Positions 1 to 13,700 of a DNA stretch of 64,000 nt are shown in pieces. The position numbers were made by a program, and so were the translations under genes. The notes below the pieces were generated by a model. That model worked only from the letters and a program-made list of their open reading frames with translations, searched no databases and was not told the DNA's origin. The stretch's first letter is position 1; the number at the start of each line of letters is the position of its first letter. Location of the stretch: NCBI RefSeq assembly GCF_035582795.1, contig NC_134367.1, positions 110,718,062-110,782,061 on the forward strand, in the 5' to 3' direction. Source of the stretch: Mycteria americana (Eukaryota > Chordata > Aves > Ciconiiformes > Ciconiidae).

Positions 1-3000
1 AGACAGAGGGAGGCTTCACTGAAATACGGAAGAGCAAAGGGGATCGCAAGCTCAGCGCTGCGTGAAGGGCGCAGGAGTCCTTCCCGCACAGCACTGGCCG
101 TCCGCAGAGCTGCTGGCACAAAGGTAGGGCAGAAAAGGGCTCAGGCCGTTTTCACGTTGAACGGTTCCTCACGTCACAACTGCTACAGCTCCGCCAGCGG
201 CCTGCAGAACGGCAACACGTCATGCTTCCACACGCAAAAAGAGTGAAATCCATTCTGCACGTTTGGGATTTGTATTTTGGACCAACAGCAAAGCTATGGA
301 GGGAGCACCCTACGTGTACCTCCTCTGTGACAACCAACAGCTCTCCGGGAAAAGATTAAAGTCACCAGCTTCCACGCATGGGAAGGCTTCTTGGTTAACC
401 AAAGGGCTGTTTCCGAGGGCTGGAGGAAAGCGGCGTTGTGCTTGCATTGCCACAAGCCTGTTGGAAGCAGAAGGAATGCTGTGACAAAGCTTATTTTTTG
501 CCTCCAGGAGGTTCAGTTAAGTCCAAACGTGCTCAAAATAAGTGCTGAAGCCTTTGGGTGCTGATCCAGTACTGAGTGAAGCTTCTAAAACCGTGAAGTT
601 TCCCCATCCCTGGCTATACTTATCTTCAGCCTTGCTCTAGTGACCACTCTGAGGAATGAGGGGACAGGCTCACGCTGCTACTGAAAGGTGCTGTAAAGAC
701 TCACAGCCTCTATACAAAAAAGCCCAGTGCCATTTTCTGAATGGAAGGGTGCATTGCTTAAAAAAAAGACAGTCCCTTCACTTTCAGTTCGGGCATCCCA
801 CCTCAGGTCTTTATAACGACCCAGCCAGGAAAGGCAGGTAATGTCCTCTGGTCGAGTCAGATTCCTCTCCTCCCCTCGCCCTGCTGCTCACCTGCCTCTC
901 TCCTTCCCTTGCCTCTCCTCCACGTCCACGTGCAGGCTTTGGCTGGCCCTCAAGCCTACGCTCCTCTTGCAAACGTGACCCTCCAGCACTTACTCATGAC
1001 TAGTATCTGCACAAGCCTGCTCAGGAAGGTTACTCACATAGTGAAGGGCCCAGCTACCCTGCAAGCATAACCATGCCCTTGCAGCTGGTTTTCAATCCCC
1101 TCACCTGACCTTGTTACCACAACACCGAGGAGCTACAATCCCTCCACCTTCCCCCCATGCTTATCATGTTTTTAACTTTGCAGCCGTGACAGAGGGCAAA
1201 GCACAGCCAACTTTCCACACCTTTACTTTAGCTCTCAAAAAAATGTCCACATCTGCCTTAGCAGCCTGCTCTTCCCTTCCCAAAGCACCTTCAAGCCTCC
1301 CCATGAAGGTTCGCTCTCCTCAGGTCTCATCAAATTCTCACCAGCTCTGGTGAAGCTGATGTCCTCCACCAGCCATCCCACACACCCTCACCCCGGGTGC
1401 CGGACACCCAGGGGAGCAGATCCCGCTCCTCCATGGGTCCTGGGGCTGGGACAATGTTCACGATGGGTAAAGCTGGGCGGGCAGCTAGGTGGCAGCTGAG
1501 GCCAGGGGACTCGTGCAGCGTGTGTGCCGAGACATCCCTCTGGATGTGAGCTTGGATGGAAACACGGAGGAGAGCAGTGCCTCGGGGAGCACAGCAATGC
1601 CGGCTGGGCTAAGCCACCACACAGAGAGGTGGAGGGGATGCAGGACAGCGAGCCATGCTGGATGCCACCATCATCTACACTGTGAGGGCTTGCTGTGCCG
1701 GACAGCGAGGAATACCTAAGCAGGTATAGCCCAAAGACAATATACGAGTAGTCGACATGGCCAGTAGCAAAGCAGTAAGAGTTTGTGTCAGGACACACAG
1801 ACTTTTAGGGCTGACAATGCCCCCGAGAGCTGGAGAACTACAAGTCACGGGTGAAAATGGGAAGAAGAGAAAGAAAAAGAGCAAGAGTGGAGCCTCAACA
1901 TCTCCTCCTGCTCCATCCTGGAGCCACCAAAGGCTGCCCGCTCCTTTGCGAGGCAAGGGCACAAGGCTGGGCCTGCCAAGCACAAGTGTCTGCAAGTTGG
2001 GGGTCCAGACAAAAACGGCAGTAGGTTTGGTTTTGGCATCGAGTTTTTCAAAAAAGCCACTGAGTGAGCATGTTTTTGATAATGCATTTTTGTGCTTGTT
2101 ATATATGACCTGGGTTATGACCTGGGTTCTCTTTTCCTTCCATATCTGAACCTTCCTCTAGGTTTTCTCTGGAAAAGAAAAAAACAAAAGGGCTGGGAAC
2201 GTTCCTTTTCATTTAAAAGGAAGCTGAGACTCCTTGACAATGGGATGACTCCAGCAGCTGGGCTTTTAAGGACACTCTGGAAATTACAAGACTCCTGATA
2301 AAATCGTAGGAGTTGGCAAGGCCGTATTTCCCCTGAACAATTACGATTTCTTTGCCTATGGGTATTGCTGTGTTGAAACGCCTCTAAAGTTCCTGCTATG
2401 TCATTGAATTTGCATGCATTTCTTTTCAGTTCCTTCCTTTTCCAGCCCCTGCCAGAGAGTAGACATTCCTGAAAATCAACTAACCACACTCCCATAACTT
2501 TACAGCCTGAAGACCTTGAAGCAAATGAGCCTTGAAGAGTAATTGTAGCATTACAGGCACCAAATGATGCTGAATTATGCAGCACTTAGCGGACCCTGCT
2601 TAGTGGATTGGTTTGGGGAAAAACGTTGGATAGTGTGAGAAAAAAAATCACTTCTCCAAATAATACAGCAATGCTAGCTAGAACTCTCGCTGTTTTCAAC
2701 TCCATTAGCAAAAAAAAAAAAAGGGACTCCTCCTTTGGCTGCGTGGTGGGGCTGGACTGGAGGAGTCCCATTTTAAATAGGTAAACCTGCACTGGGAAAG
2801 GACCTCTCCTTTCAGAGAACATTTCAACCCACCAGATTTATACATCCCCCTCTGGAGCATCTCGCGTTGCTGTAAGAGGTGCTGAGAGTGACGACACACC
2901 AAATCCAAGCACTTCAGGTAACAAGCATCAGCCAGGATGAACCAGGTCTTGGAGGCAGGTGTGAGCTAACATTTCCATTTTGGTGGCTCAGATGCTGTGG

Positions 3001-3207
3001 AATCCATGGACCTTAACCAAGATGCATCTTCCTAGCATGATAAAAGCTCCTATTGACCACAAGAGAGAGAATTTTTTTGTTTAAAAACTATTTAGAAAAC
3101 ATCTCGGTAGCATTATCACTAACGAAGCCAAAAGAAAAGTAGCAGCAATAGAAATAATGACGCAAACGTGATGGATATGCATTCAGTGATGTCTGGTGAT
3201 GTATGTT

Positions 3208-3278
3208 CCTTGCAGGGGGGGTGGACTAGATGACCTTTAAAGCTCCCTTCCAACCGAAACCATTCTATGATTCTATGT
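3208..3278 (+). mobile_element. CR1-type LINE, 3' terminal fragment
   Basis: The sequence reads GGACTAGATGACCTTTAAAG, then a CCCTTCCAACC block, then two copies of ATTCTATG. This matches the well-known 3' end of CR1 retrotransposons of birds and reptiles, which terminate in short 8-bp repeats instead of poly(A). Only about 70 bp are recognisable, so this is a severely 5'-truncated copy in plus orientation. It is one of the clearest lineage markers in the window. Confidence 0.85.
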
Positions 3279-6200
3279 TCACTAAGCATTGACCATCTCT
3301 CTGTGTTCACGTGCAGGGTATTTCTGCACGCTCTACGAATGGGCTTCAGTATTATTATTATTTCCGTTCTTAACGTATAGGAATCAAGCTGAAATTAAGC
3401 ATTAAGTAAGAAATTAATGTAGAAGATAAGCAGCTTGCTCAAGATCACACAGGAAATGGGTGAGGACTGAGGGATGGGAAGTAGGTGTTCCCCCGGCCAG
3501 GCCATCACGTGGTAGTGGCTTCCTACCAACACCTTAGCATTGCACAGGACCTGGAAAACACAAGGCTGCTGTAATGTTTGGAGGTCCTCTTCCCCAAAAC
3601 TTCGGTATTTTTCAGGGACAAGAACTTGAGAGAAGGTGGGAACGGAATGGGGGAAAGTCTATTTAGGCCCTCACCTCTGCTTCATGGGTACTGGTTAGCA
3701 GTGAGAGTGATGGACGGGGCAGCGGGAAGAGCAGGAGCTTTGATGGGTTGACCAAGAAATCCCCATGCAGCAAGTGCGTGAAGTGCCTGGCATTCCTGGC
3801 CAGTAACGATGGGCAGCCGTGGCTCAGGTATGCCAGCATGAGGGGCCATGTTGTGGCACCACGAGAGCAAATAACCCTGCCGCTCACACAGCACCGCTTC
3901 ACCCCAGCGTATAGACTCCGGGCATCCCCAAACTGGGGGAAGTGCCTGCTAGATTTCCCAGCGCTTACCCACCACACTCTGCCACGTCCTTCATCCTCCT
4001 TCCCGAGCTTCCCACGCAGGCAGGCTGGCCGGGAAAATAGCGAGCGCCACGGCTTACCCCTGCACGCGATGGAGCAAGAGTTTGAGAGAGGACGGGGAGG
4101 AGGGAGGGATAAGTAGGTGACAGTCTAATTAAGGAACGCACGATAACGCCTCGCGCCGGCAGCCAGGCTGCAGGCATTTCCTGACCACGGGATGCTGCCA
4201 GCTTTGCCACCTCTGAGCTTGCTTTCACACGGCTTTTAGGCGCTGGCTGCAGCCCTGCTCGGCTCACGGAGAGGTGTCCAAGCCCATCGTCCCGCTTGCG
4301 TGCGTGCGGGGAGGTGGAAGCGGAGGCTTTAAGTTACCTTTTGGCTTGCCACTCGTTGTTGGGTGTTTAAACACAGGTGTCTGCTGCTGTTGACACTGAG
4401 TGATAACTGGAGACATTTTTTCCATTGGAAAGAATCTCAAGAATTTCCCCGTTCTCTTTTTATTCTTTTTTTTTTTCCTTCTGCCTCGTGGTAAGGAGAC
4501 TGTTACCGGGGGGTGCGGGGCGGCTGGCACGAGGCAGAGGTGTGACGGTGCTTATTTAAAAATTCGATCCCCCCTCCATTCTGTTCTCACAAGCACAGCC
4601 GCTCCAGCCCCAAGCTTCAAATGCTCGTTTAAATTGAAGTCTTCCTCCCTTTCCACACCCCTCGCTGCCTCTAACAGCTGGTCCTTAACGCTCTATTCCC
4701 TGTCTCGTAAACTGGTTCCCCAAAACGGCAGCCAGCAGCCACCTCCAGGAATTAATTATCCCTCCAAAAGCAGGAGGAGCTGTGGTCCCTCAGTGTCGTC
4801 TGCATCACTGCGGCTGAATTTGCACCGTTGCATCCAGGCTCACAATTCAAGCCCCCCCTTGACTCCCTCAAAGAGAAGAGCAAAACACTCAGAGCTTGGG
4901 GCGGCAGCTGGGAGAAAAGCATTCAGATGTAAAATATATAAGAAATGCCTTCCCAAAAGGGAAAAAGTGGGCACGCGCTGGGAGAGGGGCCCCTTCCCTC
5001 CCTCCTTGCCCATCTCGTGGCACTGATCTGCCACCATAAAACAACCCAGGGCCCAGGGTGCCATCACCAGAAAGCTCCTATTATTTATTTTCTTATGCTT
5101 AACTGTGTCCCAGCTCTGTTTCAGGTCATTTCTTATGTCATTCAAGCTGGTTAGATTTTTTTTCCCCAAGAGAAACCCGGCCTGTCTTGCTGTGGTACAC
5201 CCTGGGGAGCAGGAGGAAGACCCAGCGAGCCCACGCGCGTGTGCTCACACACCCTCCCAGCACCACGTACCATGGGAGAAACCTTGTCTCGCAACGAGCT
5301 CGCTGCGCGGCCGCACGTGCGTTTGTGCAGACACGTGTGTGCAAACACAAGAGGCTGAGATGCTCCTACACGCACGGGCACGTCCCTGCGTGTGCAATCA
5401 CTGCCGGGCGATGCTGCCCTCCCCCTGCTCCTTGCTCTCCTAGGACTTTGTTGGAAAGCACGAGCGCGGCCAACGCGCCGCCAGCCCTCCTGCTGGCACC
5501 CGTGCCTGAGTGCATCTCTCCCTCTTGGGGTGACGGTGGCACTAATAAGCAGGCACCATCCCCGCCATAGGACGGAAAACATGAACACTCTAAAAAAAAA
5601 GCCCTGGCAGAGCGGAAAGCCAGGCCCAGGGGGACTAAACCAAGCACGCTGGGGCACTAGCTTACCTAACACGTTCGATGGGGCTTGGCCACCGCACAAG
5701 TGACTAATTGCCTGTCTCTTCAGCTCCCCGCAGCAATTAGCAGCTCCAGTCGTTGGCCACTCTCTGCCCCAGGAGCTGGGGAGGCACGGGGTCCCCGCCG
5801 CTGTTGCCTGGGAGCCTGGGCCAGCAGAAAGCCAGTCCATCCAACAGGCATTATTTTCACGTTATAAAAAACCTCAAACCCTCGTTGCAATGCAACGTTG
5901 GCCTCTCTTGACGCATCTGGGGAAATTTTGGTGGCAGTGAAGCAGGAGGGGTTGAGGTCCTCGCTGCAGATGCTGCCAGCTCTGCTGGAGAGGATACAAA
6001 CCTGGGGTGCAAAACTCATAAACTGCCCTTTTTCTTCCCAGACGGACACCTCCCCTCGCCCCCAGCCCACTACGTGGGGCTGCACATCCTTGCCCTCGGG
6101 GAGCCCGGGAGCCGCCCCACGCATCCCTCCCATCTCAAGGGAGGGGGGTGATGGGGGGCACAAAGGAAAAGGCAAACAGGCATGTTTTGAACAAAAGGAT

Positions 6201-7477
6201 AAAGAGGCCAAACCGCAGATGAAACATTACCACTTCAAGGGGGAAAAAATAGATAACGACGTTAGTCACCACCCAGCGAACGAACTACAGCCTCCTCAGC
6301 CTGCGGACGCTATGAGGAGCCTTCCATCCTCCTCCTCCTCCTCCTCCTCCCCGTCCCCCTGCCCCTGCTCCTGCCTGTTTATGATATGGCTATGACAAAA
6401 ACAACCTATTAAAGGAATTACGCAACTGAGCCCCTAACCCTTTCCACGCGGGATTTTTCCAAAGCCTTACGCTTATCAGGTAATTGTGCTGGAGACACCA
6501 GCTACCTGTCACAAGCCCTGTTGTGCGGTTGTTTTTTTAATGAGGCCTCAGCTCCTTAATTGCTCGCATGCTTTGTTGGGAAAGCTTAGTCACATGGGTG
6601 CAAAGGTAATCCAGGAAAAGCACTATCGGCGTGCCCAATTACGGGGGCTGGCACTGCCTTTGGTATTGAACTCTGCCCACGGCCTCGGGACCAGCGTCCC
6701 GGGAGGTCACTCGGCAAAAGGGCATCTTTACACCTCTCTGCGCAGGCTGGTGCTGGCTCTCCAGCTCCTGGTCCACGTGCCCTGTGAGAAACTTGGCTCA
6801 TAGCAGAGCCCGCACGCTTGTTGCCCTGGGATTGCCCAGGAAGCCCACGTGATGGCCGAGGAGGTATGCGGGAGCCTGTGCGTAGGTACCTACTGCCTTC
6901 TGAGATGCCTTTGAGCAGCTGAGGCACCTGCCCAGGGCTGATAGACACAGTCCAGGACCTACCAGAGCAGCATCCTCTTGCAGAGGCGGCTGTACCTCCA
7001 GCGTACACCACCCAGACGCACCGGCATGTCGGACAGACCTCCCCGGGTCTGCCGCCCCTCACCGAGGCAGAGGGACGGGCTCACCGTCAGCGGGGACAAG
7101 CCGTGCCCCGACTTGCACAGTCGCCTCAGTTCAGTCTGGGAAGTTTGGGTGCCGATGCTCCAGCTCAGCCTGGACCAGCGATTGGTTTCAATGCACCACT
7201 TCCACTGCCAGCAAGGGGCTGGCACACACGCAGAGCAAAATTGTTACCTGTGTTGGAGTAAATCCTGAGGGACCAAGCACCGTGGCAAGTTTTGAGCCAG
7301 GCAGCGTACAGAGACAGGGTAGCATGAAGCACACGTGCGTGAAGCAGCTGGGTGGGTGAGCTGTGCTCCCATGCGCTGTGCTGTGCATCGAGGCTGGGAG
7401 AAAATCATTACCTACTATTTCAGTTTGCTTGTTTCAGACTTTGCTCCAATTTCTGTAAAACAAATTAAGTCACCTAC

Positions 7478-7565
7478 AAAAAAAAAAAAAAAAAAAAACA
7501 AAAAAAACCCCAACAACAACAACAACAAAACAACAAACCAAAAAAACCTAAAACCCAACCAAAAA
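7478..7565 (+). repeat. Poly(A) and (AAC)n-like A-rich tract
   Basis: About 21 consecutive A are followed by A-rich sequence with CAA/AAC periodicity. It could be the tail of an old retroposon, but no body of a known element was recognised to its left. Simple-sequence expansion is the alternative. Confidence 0.7.
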
Positions 7566-10500
7566 AACCCCGCTCTAACTGCAGCCCACTGGACCATCTC
7601 ACCCAGCCTCAAATCTTCCTGGCAAACAACATGCATAATGCCAGCCACCAGGCTTCTCCAAGCAACTCCGCACATTTGTAATATGTAACGCAGCGTATGA
7701 AATCTATATCTCCGTATAATTAGGAGTGCTCAGAGCGGTGACTCAGACATTCCAGCACGCTTTCTTCTTGTTGTCGGTGTACAAAATGTAACTTTACTCA
7801 TTTTTTCCAATGACTTTGGACTTTAAAAACAGTAATTAGCAAAGTCAGCTTGTTATCAGCTCCTGTCGGTAACCCGTCCTCATGCTAGTCCTCCGCTGTG
7901 TTTTGGTCACAGGCAAAGCTTTGGCAGTCATTTCCCAAGGCTTGCTTTTGTCCGGAGGATCAAGGCAGCTGAGCGAGGAAAAGAGGTCCTAAAACTGCAA
8001 GCCCTTCCACACATCTTCGTTTTAAGCACTTGAATATTGAAGTAGCTCCAGACTGGGTCTTTATGTAGTGTGCTAAATAGTAGGCAAGACATGAAATAAA
8101 ACTTCAGAGGCATCATTTTCTCACTTCTCTTTCTAGTTACGGCTAGGCAGGCATTGACAGATGCAAAGTGAAAATACCGTCCTCGCTAATGATGCTTCTC
8201 CTACCGTGCTTTTACGGTGCCTTTCATCTGCTCTGCTCACAAAGCGTTTTACTACCCGTACGTCGCCGCGTACCACTGCATCTGCAGCCAGACGAAGGGC
8301 GAATGGCAACCTGCTACTTACCGCCGCTCGCGGGCATTCAGCCCCTGAAACGTTTCAAAGGGCGTTACGAAGCCTGCGTTTCGTGAGGGGACAGGGGAAG
8401 CTGCTGTTTCCTCTAGCATGCTGGTGCTCCCCATATTTTCTTCCCTGGTGGGACAGACTGGTTGCAAGGCCCCAGCAAAGGAGGCTGGAAGATCAGCATC
8501 CCCTTGACATCCATGGCAAGTCCAGCCAACCTGCACAGGTGAGCCGCTGCTGACAGTATTTGGACCGGCATGCATGGGAGCAGAAAAATGCTCCAGAGAA
8601 ATACTTAAGTCCGCAACTTTTTAATATGAAAAGTTAGAGTGGAAAGAACAACTTTTCCTGAACAATTCAGGTGATTCCTGGTAAGCAGGCTGTGCTCACC
8701 TGCCGTCTGTTACAGCGAAGCTCCCATGCACTCAGAAAGATACCAAGGCCCAGCTACAGCCAGAGGTTTCTCTGGGAGGGAAAGCATGCCTATGGGAGCG
8801 AGGCAGCAAACAGGATCAGGCCCTCCAGCTGTGCTGGAGCCAAAAGCTGGGGAGCATATTTAACCTTCTCAGTCTAACTGCTCTCCTCAGCTCATGAAGT
8901 TCAAGGGTTTGTGAACCTCTCTAGCTAATTTTGGGTTCAGACAGTTCAGACAATGAGTTCGCAAACCCTTTTTTCTTACAATTTAAAGTAATTCCCCCCC
9001 AAGGGAGACTGATGCCATTTAGACCACATGTTTTCCAGGCTAAAGGGAGGCCTGTGGCCTGCGGCCACACTTTGGGAAAGCTGTCGCCTACGTCAGGTAG
9101 CATCTCCAGCACACGCCTGACTTTCAGCAAGACCGAAGTCGATGGGATGTCCATGGAGCGGGAATGAATGTGTCCTTGAACCGGACCTTGCTGGGAGGCA
9201 GAGGCCGGTTCTGCCTTCCTCCCTCCCCGCCTCCCTCAAGTTAAGCCAGCGCAAGCAGCACGCAGGTGGCACAAGCCGCACGTGCTTTGCCCCTGCAACC
9301 TCTCCTTCCACCTCCACGGTCTTCACTGCACAGTCTTGCCGCGTTTTCCTCATTCTTCCCATTCCCCATTGGGTTTTTTTCACCCTGTTGTGTCACTTCA
9401 TGTCACTGACACCCTGCCGGTTTGGGGGTTTTTTTGTGGCAATCGAGGAATGTGAATTTTACAGCAGACTGCTGGGCGCACGCAGAATGGCTGGCCATGG
9501 ATGTATAGGCCTTTTTATGCTATAGAAACGGAGGCACTGACATGTGAAGACGCAAACCCAACAAGGCGAAAGCACAGAAGAAACTTGGGGTGAGGTTCAG
9601 CTCATCTAGCTTCAGCTACCTGAAAGCTGGGCATGCAAACTACATGGTTTGCTACATCTTCTCGCTAGTGAGAGCCGGAGGACCTCCAAGAAGTCATTCT
9701 TTCCAGATAGGCTGTTAAAATGAGTCACCTTCTGGAGGTGTTTATCTCCTTCCGTGGAGTACAGGAAGAGACTAAATCATTATCTCAGGCTAGACACCCA
9801 AGTTTTAATTACGACGGAGGCAGTTCAGCGTGACTGGCCCAGTGCCAGGGTGGGAGGTGGCATCACAGGGTCTGCAACTGGGAGCTTTTTGCTGGTTCCC
9901 TGGGGGAAACTCAGCCAAATAAACCATCTCTCCTGGCAGCAGTGGCTCTGGAGATTTCTTCTGAGCAGGGGTCCTCAAAACTGACTGCTGTTTCATCACA
10001 CCGGGAACCTCCCCTGTAGACAAATGTCTAAGGTTTGTTGGAAGAGGAAGGTATGGAAAATCACTGATGGCAAGTCCCTATAAAGTACCAAATACTCACT
10101 TAAGTTAAATATTATACTTCATGCAAACTGTGGCCAAACATATTTTACAGGTGTCAGTAATAGTTACAGAGATTTAGCTGCTCAGATTAAGCAAGGCAGA
10201 GATAGGAGGAGGCCCTGGAGAAATCTCTTGGGCTGCCAGTGGGAAAAACTAGAAAGGATGCTGCATGGAGAGGAGCACATGGGCAGGATGAAGTCTGTGA
10301 AACGCTGCAGCAAGCACCTGCCGGGCAGCTCAGAAGGGCCCTGGAATGGGCCAGGACAGCCTGGGTGTCCATCCGGGAGCGCCGGCGGGGTGCACGGTGG
10401 CACGCAGCGTGGCTCTTGCCTGCCCCATACAAATGCCCGCAGGCTCTCCCCGCTACCTCGCACAGGCACCCACAGCAGACCCAGCCAGGAATCGGCATCC

Positions 10501-10750
10501 GAGCGCTGTGGATTGTGGCAAATCCCATTTCAGCTCAGCTGAGCGTCCCATGGATAGACAGGTCATGAGATTGAACACTACGAAGTCCCTTTGTCCTCGG
10601 GTGCGGGGGACAACAACCCCAGCATGGATCAGCTGAGCCTGGCGGGGACTGACGAGCCCCTGCAAAGCCTCCCCTCGGACCCATCGTTGGAGCAAGTTTA
10701 CGCACAAGACCCTGCTCTAAAGCCCCCTCTGCCTCCCCCTCTTGCAAGGG

Positions 10751-10796
10751 TATCCCAAATCCCATCGGCTGGATATCCCAAATCCCATCAGCTGGA
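10751..10796. repeat. 23-bp tandem duplication
   Basis: Two adjacent copies of a 23-bp unit starting TATCCCAAATCCCATC (10751-10773 and 10774-10796) differ at one base. This is a recent local duplication with no visible function. Confidence 0.85.
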
Positions 10797-13700
10797 GCAT
10801 TGCTGGATTAAACCCACCAATTCAATGTCGGAACGTGCCAATTACTTCAAAGGCTGTGCGGAGGGTAAAGCAAGCTGCGGGTGCCAGAGCAGGGGAGGGT
10901 AGGGGAGCTGAGAGGCAAATCCCACATGCACACCCGTGCACACGCACGTACACACACGCGCAGCCCTCTCAGCACACAGGAAAGGCTTTCCCCACTCGAG
11001 GGTGCACGGAGGGTGCAGCTTGTCCGACCAGCCAACTTCGGCCAGCTCACCTCCACCCCGTGGGATGCAGGGCTGTTGCCACCCCGGCCACCAAACAGCC
11101 GCTGTTTTAACTGGGGGAAATCCTGCCGCAGCTCTCGTTGAAGCAGGGGTCGGTCCTCACCCCCGCAGGCAGCATCCAAAGCAGACTTGACAGCCGCAGC
11201 ACTGGCAACAACCGCAGTGGAAAAGAGTTGTCAAACACCGCTTAGGAAGGCTTGCGCTTGACAAATATTTGCCGAGCTGATTGTAACCCGCCCGGCTCAT
11301 GCTCCTGAATGCAGAGAACCTGTGGGGAAGAGTTTAAAACCCCTGTAATACGGCCGCCTTCTTTCCCCCCGCCCCAGCACAGCTGGAGAAAGCTGCAATC
11401 CTGGGTCATCTCCTTGCCCCAGCCGAGCTGCTCCCAGCGTGGAGCTCAGCAGGAGCAGGCTGTTATGTGGCGGTGACCACTCTAGGATTTTATTCCCATG
11501 TTTTCCCTTGTATTGATCCCCATCTTTGCAGGCCAGAGCCAAAGGCGTCGGCCGACGTGACCCTGGAGGAGCCCGGGAGCTGCCTTGCTGGAGCTGGCCG
11601 AGGCACTGGCTGCTGCTCCGTCCCTGCAGCTTGCAGCAGAGCTGTAGGCTGCGTGCCTGTGGCTCCCAGCAGGTATGGAGGGCCTCATGGACACTGGCAT
11701 GTGGCCACCAAGGCACCTGGGCCAGGGGCATGTTTGGGAGAGACGTGCTTAGTGGCAGGACACACTCTGGGACCGATGGAGCAGGAGATACCCGGGCTCC
11801 TGAGCCGGCTGAGGGCAGAATAAAGAAGGAAGTATTGAAAATAAAAGCAAGGCTGCTGTGACATTTTCATGCTTGGCTTCTGACATCCTCTCCGTCTCAT
11901 GCACTTGACTTCCTTGCTTATTTTTATCAGATGAAGCTGATGGTCGCTGCTACGGTAACCCTGCGCGGTTACAGCTCTGGCAGTGAACAAGTGCTCAATG
12001 CATGTTTCCTTTGCGGCTTCCCTCCCCGCTCCGGCTTCCCACCCCTCAGGGCTCTCAAAATAGTGTGTTTGACTTTGTTACGCCTTAGCTGTGAACGCTG
12101 CCTGTTGTGATGGGCAGGGGTTCACTCCTCCAGGCTCTGCTCGCTTGGCCCACCAGCCACTACTGTCTTCCCCCTCTTCTCGTCCTACCTTTGCTGTCCT
12201 TGGTGGGAAAAGTACAGGTCTCTGACCCCAAGTACGGGGCTGGGATTTTTGTTTTAACACGGAAAAAGCAAAAAACAACTCTCCCAGGGCTGATAATGTG
12301 GGGCGGGGGAAAAAGCTCTTCATTGACAGGACAAAGTCTGATTTGAAACAACAAAAAAAAAAATACTTCTCTTGCCTCGAGCCCACTCCTTCCCCTTTTA
12401 GAGTCATCATGGAGAAGGTGGGACCAGAGGATAAAGGCTGGTGCTCTCTCCTACACCGTGGAGACCAGTTCATCTCCAAGGGCTTCCCAGCTGCCCCAGG
12501 TAGTGATGACCGACGTCTCCTGGGCTGGTACCAGAGCCTCATCAGTGGATTTACCAGTGCTCCAGTCCCACCAAAATCGTTTCTGTTGATGGCATTTCAC
12601 TAGCAAGGGTCATGGCTGGTTGTACTTGAAGAAATTTTCATGTTCTCAAGCTCTTCCCCAGCTGGTCTGTCTCCAGTTCTGGTACCCAAACTGTACTGGG
12701 GCATTACAAGCAGCTACCCCAGGCTTTCAGCTCGTGCCATGGCCACCGGCACAGCACGACAAAGCCAAGCCCCACTCGCCCCTTCCTCCACGTGAACTTC
12801 CACTGAGCAAACATTAGGAGCTGCGGAGGGGTGCGGGTGCCCCGGGGTACATCCCGGCTGCACGCCCAGCCCTTGGGGCATGAAACCACGGGGTCACAAA
12901 GGACGTTCGGCAGCACAGCCCCCTGCTATCGCACCTTACAACCCCATCCCATCCTCCTCCCCTTTCTGCCCCTAGCTAGCAGCCACCCACCGTGCCCTTC
13001 CTCGCTTCACAGCGGCTCTCGTTTTCCCCAGCTCTGCTCATCACCGTGTTCACACATGCTGCTACCACCAGTCCTAGGTATTTCCTGGGCAAAGCAGGTT
13101 TCTCTGAACTCGGTTCCCCCCTAGGTGTTGGGCCTGAAACCTCTTCCCCCCCGCCCCCCCAAAAAAAAAAACCAACGCTGACAAGCTTTCATTTTTGTTA
13201 TGACCAGCTTGAGCTTACTTCAGCAGAGCTGCTCTCCAGCCAGGCTTGCACAGCCCTTTCTGAAGGTGGATGATAGATGTAGCTGTAGAAAAGAGACACC
13301 TTTTTAACCAGAGTTGCCGAAAAGCCGAATCCGCTGTGCTATCGACACTGCTGGCCTCTGGCAGGGCCTGGGCAGAGCTGCAGCTCAAGGGATGCCCCAC
13401 ACCTTCGCACGCAGCCCTTCTGCTGCTGGGAGCCCTGGCACGCTTCACCCCATCCCAGCATACCTGGGCAAAGAAACCCCGAACGGGTCACAGTGGCACC
13501 CACCTTCTCTCACCCTTTAATTCCAGCTTTTCACCAGGAGACCTGAAACACAGCAGCAGTGACCTTGCAGCAGGACAGGTAGACGGGTACCCACAACGTA
13601 CTCCTGGAAGCACAGATGCATTTACACAGATGCTGCTGACCGTGGCGACATCGGGCAGGTGCATAATTAAAGTTTCTGGTGCTTCTGTCAGGTCCAGGCC

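Noticed and set aside
5151-5840. 229-codon minus-strand ORF
   Set aside because: Arg/Cys/Gly-rich composition, no splice context, and overlapping frames of similar quality on both strands. It looks like chance in GC-rich DNA.
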